Virus record (IMG/VR): IMGVR_UViG_3300042453_001967
Location: 27,966 to 91,965 of that record
Direction: 5' to 3' (one strand)
From: a virus
Length of the DNA: 64,000 nt
In this document: piece by piece, positions 7,883 to 16,885 of the stretch
Layout of the letters: each line of letters begins with the position of its first letter
Numbering within the stretch: the first letter of the stretch is position 1
Notes under the pieces: generated by a model
Database searches by the model: none
The model's input: only the letters and a program-made list of their open reading frames with translations
What the model was told of the DNA's origin: nothing
Made by a program: the position numbers and the translations under genes

Positions 7883-10800
7883 TATTTTTTTCTATAAAAA
7901 TTTAATTTATTTGTTACTTCATTTGATTCTGAAAATATTTGAGTTGATTCATTTATAATTGTTCCATTTGTTTCATCCGATATGGTTATAACATCAAAGT
8001 TTATTTCTTTACCATTTTTTCTGTCTTTAAATTTTGTAAATTTAAAATCCTTTTTATTCGGTACATTAATAAAACTTTGTAATCTTGTTCTTAACTTGTT
8101 CTTTACTTTTTCAGGATATAAAGATGTATCAATAAAAAGATTCATGAATGAGTCTATTTTATCAAATAATAATTGACTAATAATAAAATCAAAATCAGAA
8201 GATTGTATTGTTGGATTTAAAAAAGTAATGTTTGTCGATAAATCAACAGTTAATTTTGAATGATTTTCTTCAATATACGTTATACATGACTCATATTCGT
8301 TATATAATAAATCTGAAGTAAATCCCGAAAACTGAAGACTTTTTACTGTATCATCGTTGACGGTAGAATCTTTCGCATTTTTTATAACAAAGTTTAATTT
8401 ATCTAACGTTTTTATTAAATTGTTTCTCGATTCTTCTAATTCTTTTAATATATTACCATCAGAAATCCCATCCACTTTTTCCTGAATTACTTTTTTAATA
8501 AATGGTTTTATTATTTTTTCATTTGTATCTATTAACAAAGAACCTGTGATTACTTTATCAAAAGTAAACAAATTCGATAAATATGTTGTTGATGAATTAT
8601 CGATAAAATTATTTAGTGCCAATTCCAAACCTTCAGAATAAACAGATAATTCCTTTCTTTTTTCATGTAAACCAAACAATTCTAATACTTTACCAGGTGT
8701 TGGCGACGTTGAAGTATAAACATCATATTGGGATATTGGTCTATAATCATTTTTTAATAACATTGTTGTTATGTCTTTCCCGTATTTTGTATATATTTGA
8801 TTGTATATTGAAACATATTTTTCAAAATAGTTTTTTGTTAAATCAAAAAGGTTTGTTACTAGTTCTGTATAACTTATCTCTTCGACGTTCGTTGTGTCCC
8901 CAACGGGTATACCCATATAATTATTTTGGGTAATATTTTTATTGTTTTTTATTAAATCTGCATTTGGTATAATATTATAGTATGATTGATTTAGTTTATC
9001 TAAAAAGTCTTTTGTAAATTCTTCAGGTGTCATTCCACCAATTGTTTCATTTGTTGAAATTGACCTTTCATCGTACATTTCGGTATTCGCAAAGAAATTA
9101 GACGACAATGCGTTTTGAAGTCTTTCAACGGGTTTAGATAATCCATGACCACCAATGAATGAAACTTGTAAAGTAACACTTGCAACCATCGGTTGAATAC
9201 CAATACCTTCGGGATTTAAATCCCAAAGTATTTGACCACCATCATCGTAACTAATTTGAACATCTCTTATTACCACCTTTGAATGATAAAAATCACCAAT
9301 TCTAATTACACAAATTGGTGGTGGACCAAAAGATGTGTTTCTTGCGTTTAAATCTGAATCTTCAGATATACCTTTTATCGGTATTGTGTCACCAGGTCTA
9401 ACACACTGTAATAAAAATGTTAACCTACTATTTAAACCTTCAGGTGTCATCGAGTGAAAAGCGGGATGGAAATATTTTAATTTGTCTTTAAGGGACTTAA
9501 AAGATATGGGGTCGGTTTCTTCTAATTTTTTAAAATAAAAACATTCTGAAAGAGTTTTTGCAATGACTCTTTTTATTGGGTCAATTGGTGGTTTTTTGGA
9601 TGGTTGTGAAATTGGTATTTTACCATTTGGTTCTACTGTCGTAACTGGATTAGTTGGATTATTTTTTGGTAAAGATGCAGGTTGTTCGGTTCTTGAACGA
9701 TTTTCATATTTTAATTCGAATGTCGTTTGTCTACAATAAAACGATATTGGTGAATATGTTCCAAGTTCCCTAACTTTTATGAAATCTTTACCTATACAGT
9801 TTGTTTCGGGTTGCCCACCAGTAAAATTTTCACCGTAATTAACTGATTCAACAATAATTTTACCATCATATTCATATCCAAAGTCACTGATTTTATATTC
9901 TTTTATTATCTCAATTGGTTTTCCTCTTTCGATAATTAATTTATCATTATCCCCAAGATTTTTATTTGTTGGTGTTAAATCACTTATCCATATCATATTT
10001 GGTTTCTTTCCTCCATTCGATATGGTATCAAATATATCTTGTAAAACACTATGACTTCTTCTAATCGCTAATCTTTCGTTATAGTCAGATGAAGCCGAGG
10101 AAGATGCTGAAGATGAAATTTTAATACGAATATCCTCCGCTGTTTTACCAGATAGTTTTGATTTTAATTCATTAAGAGAAGATTGGTAATCGGAATATCC
10201 CGAAGTCGCTTTATCGAAATAGTCTCCGATTTTTGTTTTTTGCTCATCGATTAACGATTGAGTAATTGTTACATTTTCATTACCAAAAATATAACTTTTT
10301 TCTTTTTTAACTTGAACATCGTTTTGTGAAAATCCTGTTAATTGTTTGATAAGAGTATCTAACTGATTAATATATGTTGTTTTTCTTGTTGGTATATAAG
10401 AATTATATAATTCTGAATAATTTCGTGATGTTTCTAATGATTTGCTATTTGGGTCGGGCCTATCATTATCAAATTTTAAATTGAAAGTTTTTTGAGTTGG
10501 TGGACCACATTCATCTTTAACAGTAGGTGTTACCGGTGTTTCTACAACCGGCGGTTCTGTTGTTACTTTATATTGTTGAATAAATTCGGGGTCTTTTCCT
10601 TTGTCTAAAAAATTTTGTAATAGTTTTATATCGTTAGAATCTAATTGTGTGTATCTTCTAACTAAATCATAAAAATCTAATTCTTCACAACCAGCAAAAA
10701 ACGCATTAATGTAGTTTTCCGCTTCATCATCGCTCATCCCTTTAAAGTGTTCTCTGACCAACAAATTTAAAATACTTGGGTGGTCAACAATGACTTTAAA

Positions 10801-12729
10801 ACTTATTGTCCCCGTTCTACTTGTGTCTTGATATGTGTAAATTGGTTCAGGTCTACCTAAAAAGGTATTGTCTTGCCATCTAGCCGCATTATTCTCATTT
10901 ACTTTCAAATCATAAGGAGGAAACCACATAACCCTACCTCCATTGTTACCTCTTTCACAATATGGTAAATCGTTATATGTGAACCCCATTGTGTTTGAAG
11001 TTTTCCATGCCAAGTTTTCAATTGAAAACATATATTTTTTAGCATAAAACCCATCACCAGGTGGTCCTTGAAATATATTTGTTGAATTTTTTGCCCCAAA
11101 TGAATTATTTCCCGTTGAGTCATAATTACCACTAGACATTGGTGCAATATTAATGTTCCATGGTCTACTGTCACCACCCATAACACTATCGTCAAATTTT
11201 CTAAGGTTTGCCGTTTTTTTCATTGTGTCGGTGTAATTCATGTATGACCTATCTTTTGTCCATACTCTACAATATTCTGCTCCTGTTTCTTGATTAAATT
11301 TATCGACAAATTTTATTGCCGAACCTCTAGATAACATTGAGTCCCCTTCTTTGAAAATTCTACTTGTTTGGTCAATAACGTTACCGACGTGCGTTCTCGA
11401 TGCAATACCGTCTTTAGGCATTGAATTCAAAATTTCTTGTGTTAAACCAAGAATAGAATCTTCTCTAAAATCGTAGTTCGTTGACTTTGAATCGTTATAT
11501 CCATTAGCCTCTTGTGATTGAAATTCATTATTATATAACCCGATTTTATTTTGAGAGTTTTTACTTATCCACGTTAATTTACCGCTAATTTGACCACCCT
11601 GAGTTATATTTCTTTGTTTTTCAAATAAATTTGATTGAACAGGGTCAAACATTAAACTTAAATAGTAACTACTTTTTACAACTCTGTCATTAAAATCTGA
11701 CATTGTATATTTAACGTCCTCACCTCTATCATCACCAATATAAGCAACCCCTTTTGGTGCTTCTAAACCTAATAAATTTCTTACACCGGCACCAACTCTA
11801 TCAGTAAAATTAAATAATTTTGATGATTGTTGTGAACGGGCGGTGGTTGTATAATTTGGGGCATATTTTGAATATGACAGTTGGTCATATAGTGTTTGTC
11901 TTTGTCCTTCCCCCATGTATTCAACAAATAAATCGGAAGGTTTTCTCCCCAATTTCGGTCTTCTTTCTATTCCAATTAAACTCCCCAAAACACCTGTAAC
12001 ATCTTGTAAAATGGCACCCGCCTCTGTTCTTGGTGTTGGTCTATTTTCTATTGGGTTTCTTGGATTTGTTAAATAATCACCAGGTATTTCACTAAATGGG
12101 AATTCAAGTCCCGCAACTGTTTGAAGGAAATCAACACCCTTACCTATTAAAGTTCTATCAACAGTGATTTTATAGTTTTTTTGAACTAAAGGTTCTCTAC
12201 CTGTAATGAGATTTATTGCAGTCGCGGTATTACCCTCCAACGCATCAATTAATCTAACTCTACCTAAAGTTGCTGATGTTAAATTTTGTTCAATTCTCGC
12301 AAAAACGGGACCTAATTTATTTTCTCGAATATTTTGAGTCGCGAATTTCATTAATCTTGAATCGTTTTCAAAGTTTTGACCACCCATTATCCCAATCAAA
12401 TTGGGGGACTGTGTCATTGTAAATGAATCAAGATAACCATCAGAAATAATACCATTATTAATCCAAGCTAACATTGGTAATGTTGTATTGGTATATTCTT
12501 CTATCGTATTATCAGGTACACTGTATAAATTTTGACCAAAAGTATTTGCAAAAAACACAGACCAATTTGTTTTTACATCACCGGGGTCAACATTTGCAAA
12601 ATTATTTAAATTTTGAACAACATAATTGGTGTCCGTAAACGTTTGTGGTCCGTTCGGTCTATTTAAAGTTTTTGAAATTAAATAATCTCTAAAAACCTTG
12701 GTGTTATTAAAATCTAAGTATGTTGGCAT
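7882..12729 (-). CDS. Giant baseplate structural protein with OmpA-like segment, 1615 aa
   Basis: Residues about 560-680 hold a conserved region (MFSIENLAWK ... GRVMWFPPYDLKVNEN ... TISFKVIVDHPSILNLL) seen in baseplate proteins of large myoviruses. About residues 795-895 resemble an OmpA C-terminal peptidoglycan-binding domain: a helix, then IRIKISSSAS, then the signature DYNERLAIRRSHSVLQDI, which fits the family pattern N-x-x-L-[SA]-x-R-R-A-x-x-V. The following half is beta-rich and then helical (residues 1250-1550). A role in holding the baseplate together and possibly gripping the cell wall is inferred. It is the first gene after a late-promoter motif and overlaps the gp53-like gene by one base. 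The full family is not known to me. Confidence 0.6.
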   Translation of the reverse strand: MPTYLDFNNTKVFRDYLISKTLNRPNGPQTFTDTNYVVQNLNNFANVDPGDVKTNWSVFFANTFGQNLYSVPDNTIEEYTNTTLPMLAWINNGIISDGYLDSFTMTQSPNLIGIMGGQNFENDSRLMKFATQNIRENKLGPVFARIEQNLTSATLGRVRLIDALEGNTATAINLITGREPLVQKNYKITVDRTLIGKGVDFLQTVAGLEFPFSEIPGDYLTNPRNPIENRPTPRTEAGAILQDVTGVLGSLIGIERRPKLGRKPSDLFVEYMGEGQRQTLYDQLSYSKYAPNYTTTARSQQSSKLFNFTDRVGAGVRNLLGLEAPKGVAYIGDDRGEDVKYTMSDFNDRVVKSSYYLSLMFDPVQSNLFEKQRNITQGGQISGKLTWISKNSQNKIGLYNNEFQSQEANGYNDSKSTNYDFREDSILGLTQEILNSMPKDGIASRTHVGNVIDQTSRIFKEGDSMLSRGSAIKFVDKFNQETGAEYCRVWTKDRSYMNYTDTMKKTANLRKFDDSVMGGDSRPWNINIAPMSSGNYDSTGNNSFGAKNSTNIFQGPPGDGFYAKKYMFSIENLAWKTSNTMGFTYNDLPYCERGNNGGRVMWFPPYDLKVNENNAARWQDNTFLGRPEPIYTYQDTSRTGTISFKVIVDHPSILNLLVREHFKGMSDDEAENYINAFFAGCEELDFYDLVRRYTQLDSNDIKLLQNFLDKGKDPEFIQQYKVTTEPPVVETPVTPTVKDECGPPTQKTFNLKFDNDRPDPNSKSLETSRNYSELYNSYIPTRKTTYINQLDTLIKQLTGFSQNDVQVKKEKSYIFGNENVTITQSLIDEQKTKIGDYFDKATSGYSDYQSSLNELKSKLSGKTAEDIRIKISSSASSSASSDYNERLAIRRSHSVLQDIFDTISNGGKKPNMIWISDLTPTNKNLGDNDKLIIERGKPIEIIKEYKISDFGYEYDGKIIVESVNYGENFTGGQPETNCIGKDFIKVRELGTYSPISFYCRQTTFELKYENRSRTEQPASLPKNNPTNPVTTVEPNGKIPISQPSKKPPIDPIKRVIAKTLSECFYFKKLEETDPISFKSLKDKLKYFHPAFHSMTPEGLNSRLTFLLQCVRPGDTIPIKGISEDSDLNARNTSFGPPPICVIRIGDFYHSKVVIRDVQISYDDGGQILWDLNPEGIGIQPMVASVTLQVSFIGGHGLSKPVERLQNALSSNFFANTEMYDERSISTNETIGGMTPEEFTKDFLDKLNQSYYNIIPNADLIKNNKNITQNNYMGIPVGDTTNVEEISYTELVTNLFDLTKNYFEKYVSIYNQIYTKYGKDITTMLLKNDYRPISQYDVYTSTSPTPGKVLELFGLHEKRKELSVYSEGLELALNNFIDNSSTTYLSNLFTFDKVITGSLLIDTNEKIIKPFIKKVIQEKVDGISDGNILKELEESRNNLIKTLDKLNFVIKNAKDSTVNDDTVKSLQFSGFTSDLLYNEYESCITYIEENHSKLTVDLSTNITFLNPTIQSSDFDFIISQLLFDKIDSFMNLFIDTSLYPEKVKNKLRTRLQSFINVPNKKDFKFTKFKDRKNGKEINFDVITISDETNGTIINESTQIFSESNEVTNKLNFYRKK

Positions 12730-12732
12730 CTA

Positions 12733-12744
12733 TTATATAAATAG
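12733..12744 (-). promoter_or_regulatory. Candidate phage late promoter element
   Basis: Minus strand reads CTATTTATATAA, directly upstream (3 bases) of the ATG of the 1615 aa baseplate gene and downstream of nothing but the tape measure stop region. Same motif family as elsewhere in the window. Confidence 0.5.
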
Positions 12745-12760
12745 ATATTTTTTGATTTTT

Positions 12761-14689
12761 TTAACTAAATGTTCCAATATATTCTCTATAATCTGATGTC
12801 ATCGCTATTTGATTCATAATTTCGTTTCTTATTGCATCTGCATTGACATTACTATTAATTGAAATTTCTAATTTTTTATTTTCACCAACAACGTTACCAC
12901 CTCTGTTTTTGGTTTCATCTATTGCGTAAATAGTGTCGTTTATACTTGGAATAATAATATCTTTTTGATTTGGTCTAATAATGGCATCTTCCACTTTTTT
13001 TGTAACAAAATCATATCCCATACCCTTAATCTCTCCCTTTTTACCCGTTAAAAGTTGACCTATCTCATTTTGACCACTTTTTGTTTCATTTAAAATTTCA
13101 TTAGCATTTTTTAAATATTCATCCACTTTTGAAAGACCACCTCGAACACCACTAGCGAAATCAACTTTCATCATTGTAACTATTTCTGAAACATTAAGAC
13201 CTATTTTTTGCATTTCAGTATATTGTTCTAACGCAATATCTTTGGCACTCATTTTTTCGAATACTTCTTGATTATTCAATAAAACTTGTACTTGTTCACT
13301 ATTTAATTCATCCAAAGCAACTCTTGTTTGATTACCAAATTCTGTAAATAATCCCTGTGGAACGTCGATAACCATTTTACCTCCCTCCATTCTCGCTAAG
13401 TTCGTAATAAACTCTTGTTGTTTTTCGTCAAGATTAAATCCTCCTGCCAATAAATCTGCAGACGCTGATGTTCTTTCAGCGGCTTTTATCGCGGTGGTTG
13501 ATAATTCGTCCATACTCACACCTAATTCACCAGCTAACGCCCTTGCTTTTCTTAAATTAACACCAGTGATTTCAAATTTACCCAATTCTGAATTATATGT
13601 CGCTAAAGAACCCGCAACACCAATCATTGCTTCTTGTAATCCACCAGCATCGTTTGTTGCCATATACATCAGTTTTAAAGGGTCGTTAAAGTCTCCGATA
13701 GCCCCACCTATTGCCTGTAAATTCGCGGATAATCCAATTGCTTGGTCAGGGTCAAATAGTTTTTCGGCTAAAGTAAAAACACTTTGCATACTCATTTTAA
13801 ATTCAATAGATTTTTGAACCATTCTATTTAATCCATCAAATCCATTTTTAAAACCGTATTGGTTTAAATTTTTCATGTTTGTTTCGATTTCTGAAACAAC
13901 TTTTCTCGCATTTAAACCTAAACTAATTGAACTTTTACCAGCTTGATTTATTTTGTCTAAAGCATCTGCAGCGCCAAAACCTGTTTTTTCGTATGTTCCA
14001 ATCATCTTCCCAAGAGTATCTAAATCACCAACAAATGCTCTTGATGTTACAGCCATGTCTCCAATTACTTCTCTATTATATAAAGTAAATTTACCCTGTT
14101 CTTCTATCATTCCCGTAATTGTATCCTTAACATCCTCAAATCCATAACCCATAGATATCATTTGAGGTAAAGTTTCAATAATTTCGTTTCTTAACCCTCT
14201 AGATAGTTCTCCTGAAATACCAATTTTTGAGTTTATCTGATTGTGTAAATTCACTTCTTGTTGTAGTATTTCCGCACCCGCCGATACCACCGTATCTAAC
14301 ATGGATTTTAAAAAATTCGAACCTGCATTTTTTAAATTTTCACCAAAATTACCTTTTCCAAAAAGACCACCGTCACCAAATGTTCCACTTATTAATGATT
14401 GTACACCGTCAATAATTTCAGATGCCTGAATCATTTCTGAACTTTGTACTTTATACGATTGAACACTTTGGCTTAAATTTTGTATTTTTTTTAAAGGTTC
14501 AATATCAACAGAACCCGATGATGATTGAGACGGTGTGTTTATTTTATTTTGTGATGATGTATATTCATTCCAAGCTTGTAGAAATGCGGTTGACTCGGAC
14601 GGGTCAATTGCCCCACACGCACTTATATATATTTGAAGATTACCTCCGCTTTGATTGGCTAATCTTCTAAAATCTCCAAGATTCCTCAT
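12761..14689 (-). CDS. Tail tape measure protein (gp29 role)
   Basis: 642 aa, almost wholly helical, with hydrophobic Gly/Ala-rich patches near residues 95-140 (LISGTFGDGGLFGKGNFGE) and a TP901-type middle region (SFxFxF-like runs such as TLAEKLFDPDQAIGLSANLQ and the AIGGAIGDFNDP loop), which are typical of tape measures. It lies directly after the gp26-like/frameshift chaperone region, the usual position of tape measure genes. T4 gp29 is 590 aa for a tail of about 100 nm, so a similar or slightly longer tail is expected. A late-promoter motif stands 12 bases before the ATG. Little else in a tail operon has this composition, so the call is fairly firm. Confidence 0.75.
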   Translation of the reverse strand: MRNLGDFRRLANQSGGNLQIYISACGAIDPSESTAFLQAWNEYTSSQNKINTPSQSSSGSVDIEPLKKIQNLSQSVQSYKVQSSEMIQASEIIDGVQSLISGTFGDGGLFGKGNFGENLKNAGSNFLKSMLDTVVSAGAEILQQEVNLHNQINSKIGISGELSRGLRNEIIETLPQMISMGYGFEDVKDTITGMIEEQGKFTLYNREVIGDMAVTSRAFVGDLDTLGKMIGTYEKTGFGAADALDKINQAGKSSISLGLNARKVVSEIETNMKNLNQYGFKNGFDGLNRMVQKSIEFKMSMQSVFTLAEKLFDPDQAIGLSANLQAIGGAIGDFNDPLKLMYMATNDAGGLQEAMIGVAGSLATYNSELGKFEITGVNLRKARALAGELGVSMDELSTTAIKAAERTSASADLLAGGFNLDEKQQEFITNLARMEGGKMVIDVPQGLFTEFGNQTRVALDELNSEQVQVLLNNQEVFEKMSAKDIALEQYTEMQKIGLNVSEIVTMMKVDFASGVRGGLSKVDEYLKNANEILNETKSGQNEIGQLLTGKKGEIKGMGYDFVTKKVEDAIIRPNQKDIIIPSINDTIYAIDETKNRGGNVVGENKKLEISINSNVNADAIRNEIMNQIAMTSDYREYIGTFS

Positions 14690-14701
14690 AAAATTGTTTA
14701 C

Positions 14702-14713
14702 ATATAAATATCA
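14702..14713 (-). promoter_or_regulatory. Candidate phage late promoter element
   Basis: Minus strand reads TGATATTTATAT between the chaperone-extension frame and the tape measure ATG (12 bases away). Fits the shared ATATTTATnAT family. Confidence 0.5.
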
Positions 14714-14716
14714 ATT

Positions 14717-14863
14717 TTATTTATTTTCCAATTCCTGAATATAGTTAACATAATATCGTCTAATCGATATTGGCATTGAAAGAATATCCCCGTAGGAGAA
14801 TCCTCTTCTTATTAGATATAATATTTCGTCTAATTGAGACTTTCTATAGTCCGTAGAAAGGGC
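14717..14863 (-). CDS. Candidate +1 frameshift extension of the gp26-like protein (tail chaperone T-like tail)
   Basis: Downstream of the gp26-like gene the +1 frame is open from about 14920 to a TAA at 14717-14719. It encodes DYRKSQLDEILYLIRRGF, then SYGDILSMPISIRRYY and IQELENK, a short helical domain with the pattern (W/Y)xxxDIxxMPxxxRxxY common in the second product of tail chaperones. It has no good start codon of its own (only TTG at 14891 or an internal ATG). The overlap contains TTT TTT C (870-864), where a Phe tRNA can slip +1 from TTT to TTC. The fused product would be 243 + 48 = 291 aa. This mirrors lambda G/GT, which also lies just before the tape measure. Independent translation from TTG is the alternative. 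Confidence 0.55.
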   Translation of the reverse strand, partial: ALSTDYRKSQLDEILYLIRRGFSYGDILSMPISIRRYYVNYIQELENK

Positions 14864-15593
14864 GAAAAAATTCGACCCCGAATCCAATAACAATTTGGAT
14901 ATTCTCTCCTGATGGGGTCGTTACTTCTTTTTTTAGGTCAATTGCGGGTCTATTCTCTCTAATATATTTTCTAAAGTCTTGAGAATCTTTAATTGGTAGA
15001 TTTTCAATGAAATTTCTAATGTTCATTGGGTCTTTATTACCAGCTACCGATTTAATCATAAATTCAAGTTGTTTTGTTACAATTGGTGGTACACCAACTC
15101 CATTCCAACTTTTTTCAATTTGTTCAATTTCTTTTTCTTGTTTTTTTGTTAAAAATTTAAAAGTAATATCGATTTTTGAAACGTTGGTGGTATATTTAAA
15201 TTCACCGTTTTCATTTGGTTCGAGATTAAAATTTTTAAAGGACAACTCACTTAAATCAAAAGTGACATCAAATTCTTTACCTGTTTTTCCGTCAGTTATT
15301 TTATAACTGTATTCAGAACCAAAAGCAGTGTTTCTTAAAAATATTAAAACCGCCATTCTATCCTCATCCACTAATTCATCTAATTCAATATCTTTATCGA
15401 TTATTTTTCTTTTTAACAACTCATCAATAACAGTATTGTTTTGGATTAAGTTTGATGAAGATAATATGTTTTCATCTGCAGCAGTTAAATATGCAACTCT
15501 TACTGATTTTTTTTTATTTTTATAAAAAATACCTCTTGAAGGTAATTCAACAACATCATAAGCAATGTTGGGGTCAATTTTAAATTCTTCCAT
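14844..15593 (-). CDS. gp26-like baseplate hub/tail assembly protein (T4_baseplate family)
   Basis: 249 aa. The start VVELPSRGIFYKNK, followed by a LTAADENIL motif about 20 residues later, then LLKRKI and DRMAVLIFLRNTAFGSEY, is the diagnostic pattern of the PF12322 family that includes T4 gp26. Members are assembly factors for the baseplate hub rather than major virion parts. The usual cysteine pairs after the FGSEY strand are absent here. The gene is 1 base downstream of a 129 aa unknown gene. A +1 overlapping frame follows its 3' end and may be reached by frameshifting, which would make this the short form of a two-product chaperone. Confidence 0.72.
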   Translation of the reverse strand: MEEFKIDPNIAYDVVELPSRGIFYKNKKKSVRVAYLTAADENILSSSNLIQNNTVIDELLKRKIIDKDIELDELVDEDRMAVLIFLRNTAFGSEYSYKITDGKTGKEFDVTFDLSELSFKNFNLEPNENGEFKYTTNVSKIDITFKFLTKKQEKEIEQIEKSWNGVGVPPIVTKQLEFMIKSVAGNKDPMNIRNFIENLPIKDSQDFRKYIRENRPAIDLKKEVTTPSGENIQIVIGFGVEFFRPFYGL

Positions 15594-15594
15594 T

Positions 15595-15984
15595 TTATTT
15601 ATTTTCTTCGTCCGATTTAAATGTTAACATCATCGATTCTTTATCTATTATAAATTTAAATTTATTTGTTTGTAATTCACTATTTGAATAAGATTGTTCT
15701 TTTTCAAAATTTGAACCTTTTATTTTAAATTCTAACGAACCTATTATTTCACCAATAGGTGAAAGATAATCTATTTTAACACCAGTAATTTCAAAAAAAT
15801 CTTTTGGGTTAAATATGAAGTTTATTGTCTCATAAAATTCAGTGGTAAAAATTAAATCATCACCTTCGTTATAGATTTTATATTTCTTAAAAAGGAATTG
15901 AGGAACATATGCACCAATTATATTGATTAGATATCTATTTTCAATTAATGGTTCAATTGGTTCAAATTTAAATATGTCTTTCAT
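15595..15984 (-). CDS. Hypothetical tail protein, possibly tube-fold
   Basis: 129 aa, not recognised with certainty. The opening (P-x-x-x-x-ENRYLINI, then VPQFLFKKYKI) resembles the first strand of the tail tube protein encoded just upstream (NRFILRFP ... EWYV), and the sequence alternates short beta strands (TTEFYETINFIFNP, GSLEFKIKGSN, FKFIIDKESMMLTF). This could be a tube-fold relative such as a tube initiator (the T4 gp48/gp54 role), but that is only an inference from spacing of aromatic residues. It sits between the tail tube and gp26-like genes and is separated from the tube gene by a terminator hairpin. Confidence 0.5.
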   Translation of the reverse strand: MKDIFKFEPIEPLIENRYLINIIGAYVPQFLFKKYKIYNEGDDLIFTTEFYETINFIFNPKDFFEITGVKIDYLSPIGEIIGSLEFKIKGSNFEKEQSYSNSELQTNKFKFIIDKESMMLTFKSDEENK

Positions 15985-16037
15985 AAATTTATCTTTTAAC
16001 TATAACTATTATAAAATACAAAACTATATAAAAAAGT

Positions 16038-16064
16038 AAAGGTCTTCCTTTTGAGAAGACCTTT
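16038..16064 (-). terminator. Rho-independent terminator after the tail tube gene
   Basis: A perfect 10 bp stem, AAAGGTCTTC with GAAGACCTTT, around a 7-base loop. The minus-strand transcript of the tube gene (ending at 16093) reads through it into TTTACTTTTTT. On the plus strand the stem is followed by a T run as well, so it could work both ways. It would let the abundant tube protein be made from its own short transcript. Confidence 0.75.
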
Positions 16065-16092
16065 TTTTATTGAGATAATTATTTTTTTTAAA

Positions 16093-16581
16093 TTAGTACA
16101 CCAAAATACATCTATCTGGACGTAAAGAACAAGTAATTGTTGCGATTTCATCCCTTGAATAATCCAATTCATTGAAGTTTAAATCGGTGATAAATGTACC
16201 TTGCATAATCCATTTCTCAACAACCACACCCGTTGGGTCTAACATTTCTAGTTCAATGTCTTTTTTATAACCGGCAGCATAACCCATTCTACCTGTAACA
16301 GATTCTGCGTGTAATCTAAACCATTCCATTAAAGCCTGTGCTGCCGATGGACCAATTGGGTCTCTGAAAGTTACTCTCATTTCAGCCCATTCAAATCTAC
16401 CAGCAACATACGTTGAAGTATTTAAAAATGGTATTGCTACCGAGTTTATTTTTGCCGAAGGTCTAGCCGCGGATGATACATACCATTCATTGATTCCCAA
16501 TGAAGATGGGAACCTCAAAATGAATCTATTCTGACGTTTCGGTTCGTATGGAACCGGCATTTTCATTAATAAATCTGCCAT
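16093..16581 (-). CDS. 19: Tail tube protein gp19
   Basis: 162 aa, the same size as T4 gp19 (163 aa). Family features are visible: PYEPKRQNRFILRFP at the N-terminus, SAARPSAKI and the EWAEMRVTFRDPIGPSAA segment in the middle, and LNFNELDYSRDEIATITCSL near the end. The protein forms hexameric rings that stack into the inner tube of the contractile tail. It is flanked by its own late-promoter motif 44 bases upstream and a strong terminator downstream, consistent with independent high-level late expression. Confidence 0.93.
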   Translation of the reverse strand: MADLLMKMPVPYEPKRQNRFILRFPSSLGINEWYVSSAARPSAKINSVAIPFLNTSTYVAGRFEWAEMRVTFRDPIGPSAAQALMEWFRLHAESVTGRMGYAAGYKKDIELEMLDPTGVVVEKWIMQGTFITDLNFNELDYSRDEIATITCSLRPDRCILVY

Positions 16582-16624
16582 TTTATTTTTTTTTATGCAT
16601 TTATTTTTATACTTCTATTTGTAT

Positions 16625-16638
16625 GTTTATAAATATCT
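16625..16638 (-). promoter_or_regulatory. Candidate phage late promoter element for tail tube
   Basis: Minus strand reads AGATATTTATAAAC, 43 bases upstream of the tail tube ATG; the A-rich leader that follows ends in AAAAAAAAATAAA just before ATG. Confidence 0.55.
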
Positions 16639-16739
16639 ATATAATGGAAAAGTTTAATAAAAAAAGAAAAATTTGTTATAAAGGCAAAAAAATTATATAA
16701 TTACTTGGTTTTTTCTTTTTTTTTATTTATCTTTTATTA

Positions 16740-16885
16740 GCCCAGTATATACTAGTATTTATTATTTCTAGTTTTTATTATCTAGTATTTATTATTTCTA
16801 GTTTTTATTATCTAGTATTTATTATTTCTAGTCTATTTAACATTTATTATCTACTAGTTTTATATACTGGTGTAATATACTGGGC
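16740..16885. repeat. Non-coding tandem repeat array closed by inverted repeats between sheath and tube genes
   Basis: The 309-base gap between tail sheath and tail tube holds no gene. Three near-identical 30-base units start at 16752, 16782 and 16812; each has CTAG twice (spacing 16 and 14) with TATTTATTATTT between. The array is closed by inverted repeats: GCCCAGTATAT at 16740-16750 pairs with ATATACTGGGC at 16875-16885, and CCAGTATATA (16742-16751) can pair instead with TATATACTGG (16861-16870), so two alternative stems are possible. The rest of the gap (16582-16739) holds the tube promoter motif and A/T-rich sequence. A terminator, processing site or replication/recombination element are all possible. 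Confidence 0.8.

Noticed and set aside
14844-15593. Possibility that the gp26-like gene is simply truncated by a sequencing error, the two frames being one gene
   Set aside because: The zero-frame end is short and plausible, and placement before the tape measure fits known frameshift pairs. An error in the T run cannot be excluded without reads, so it is kept as the main alternative rather than as the call.
16740-16885. CRISPR array at the 30-base repeats
   Set aside because: Repeats are contiguous, with no unique spacers, and no cas genes are near.
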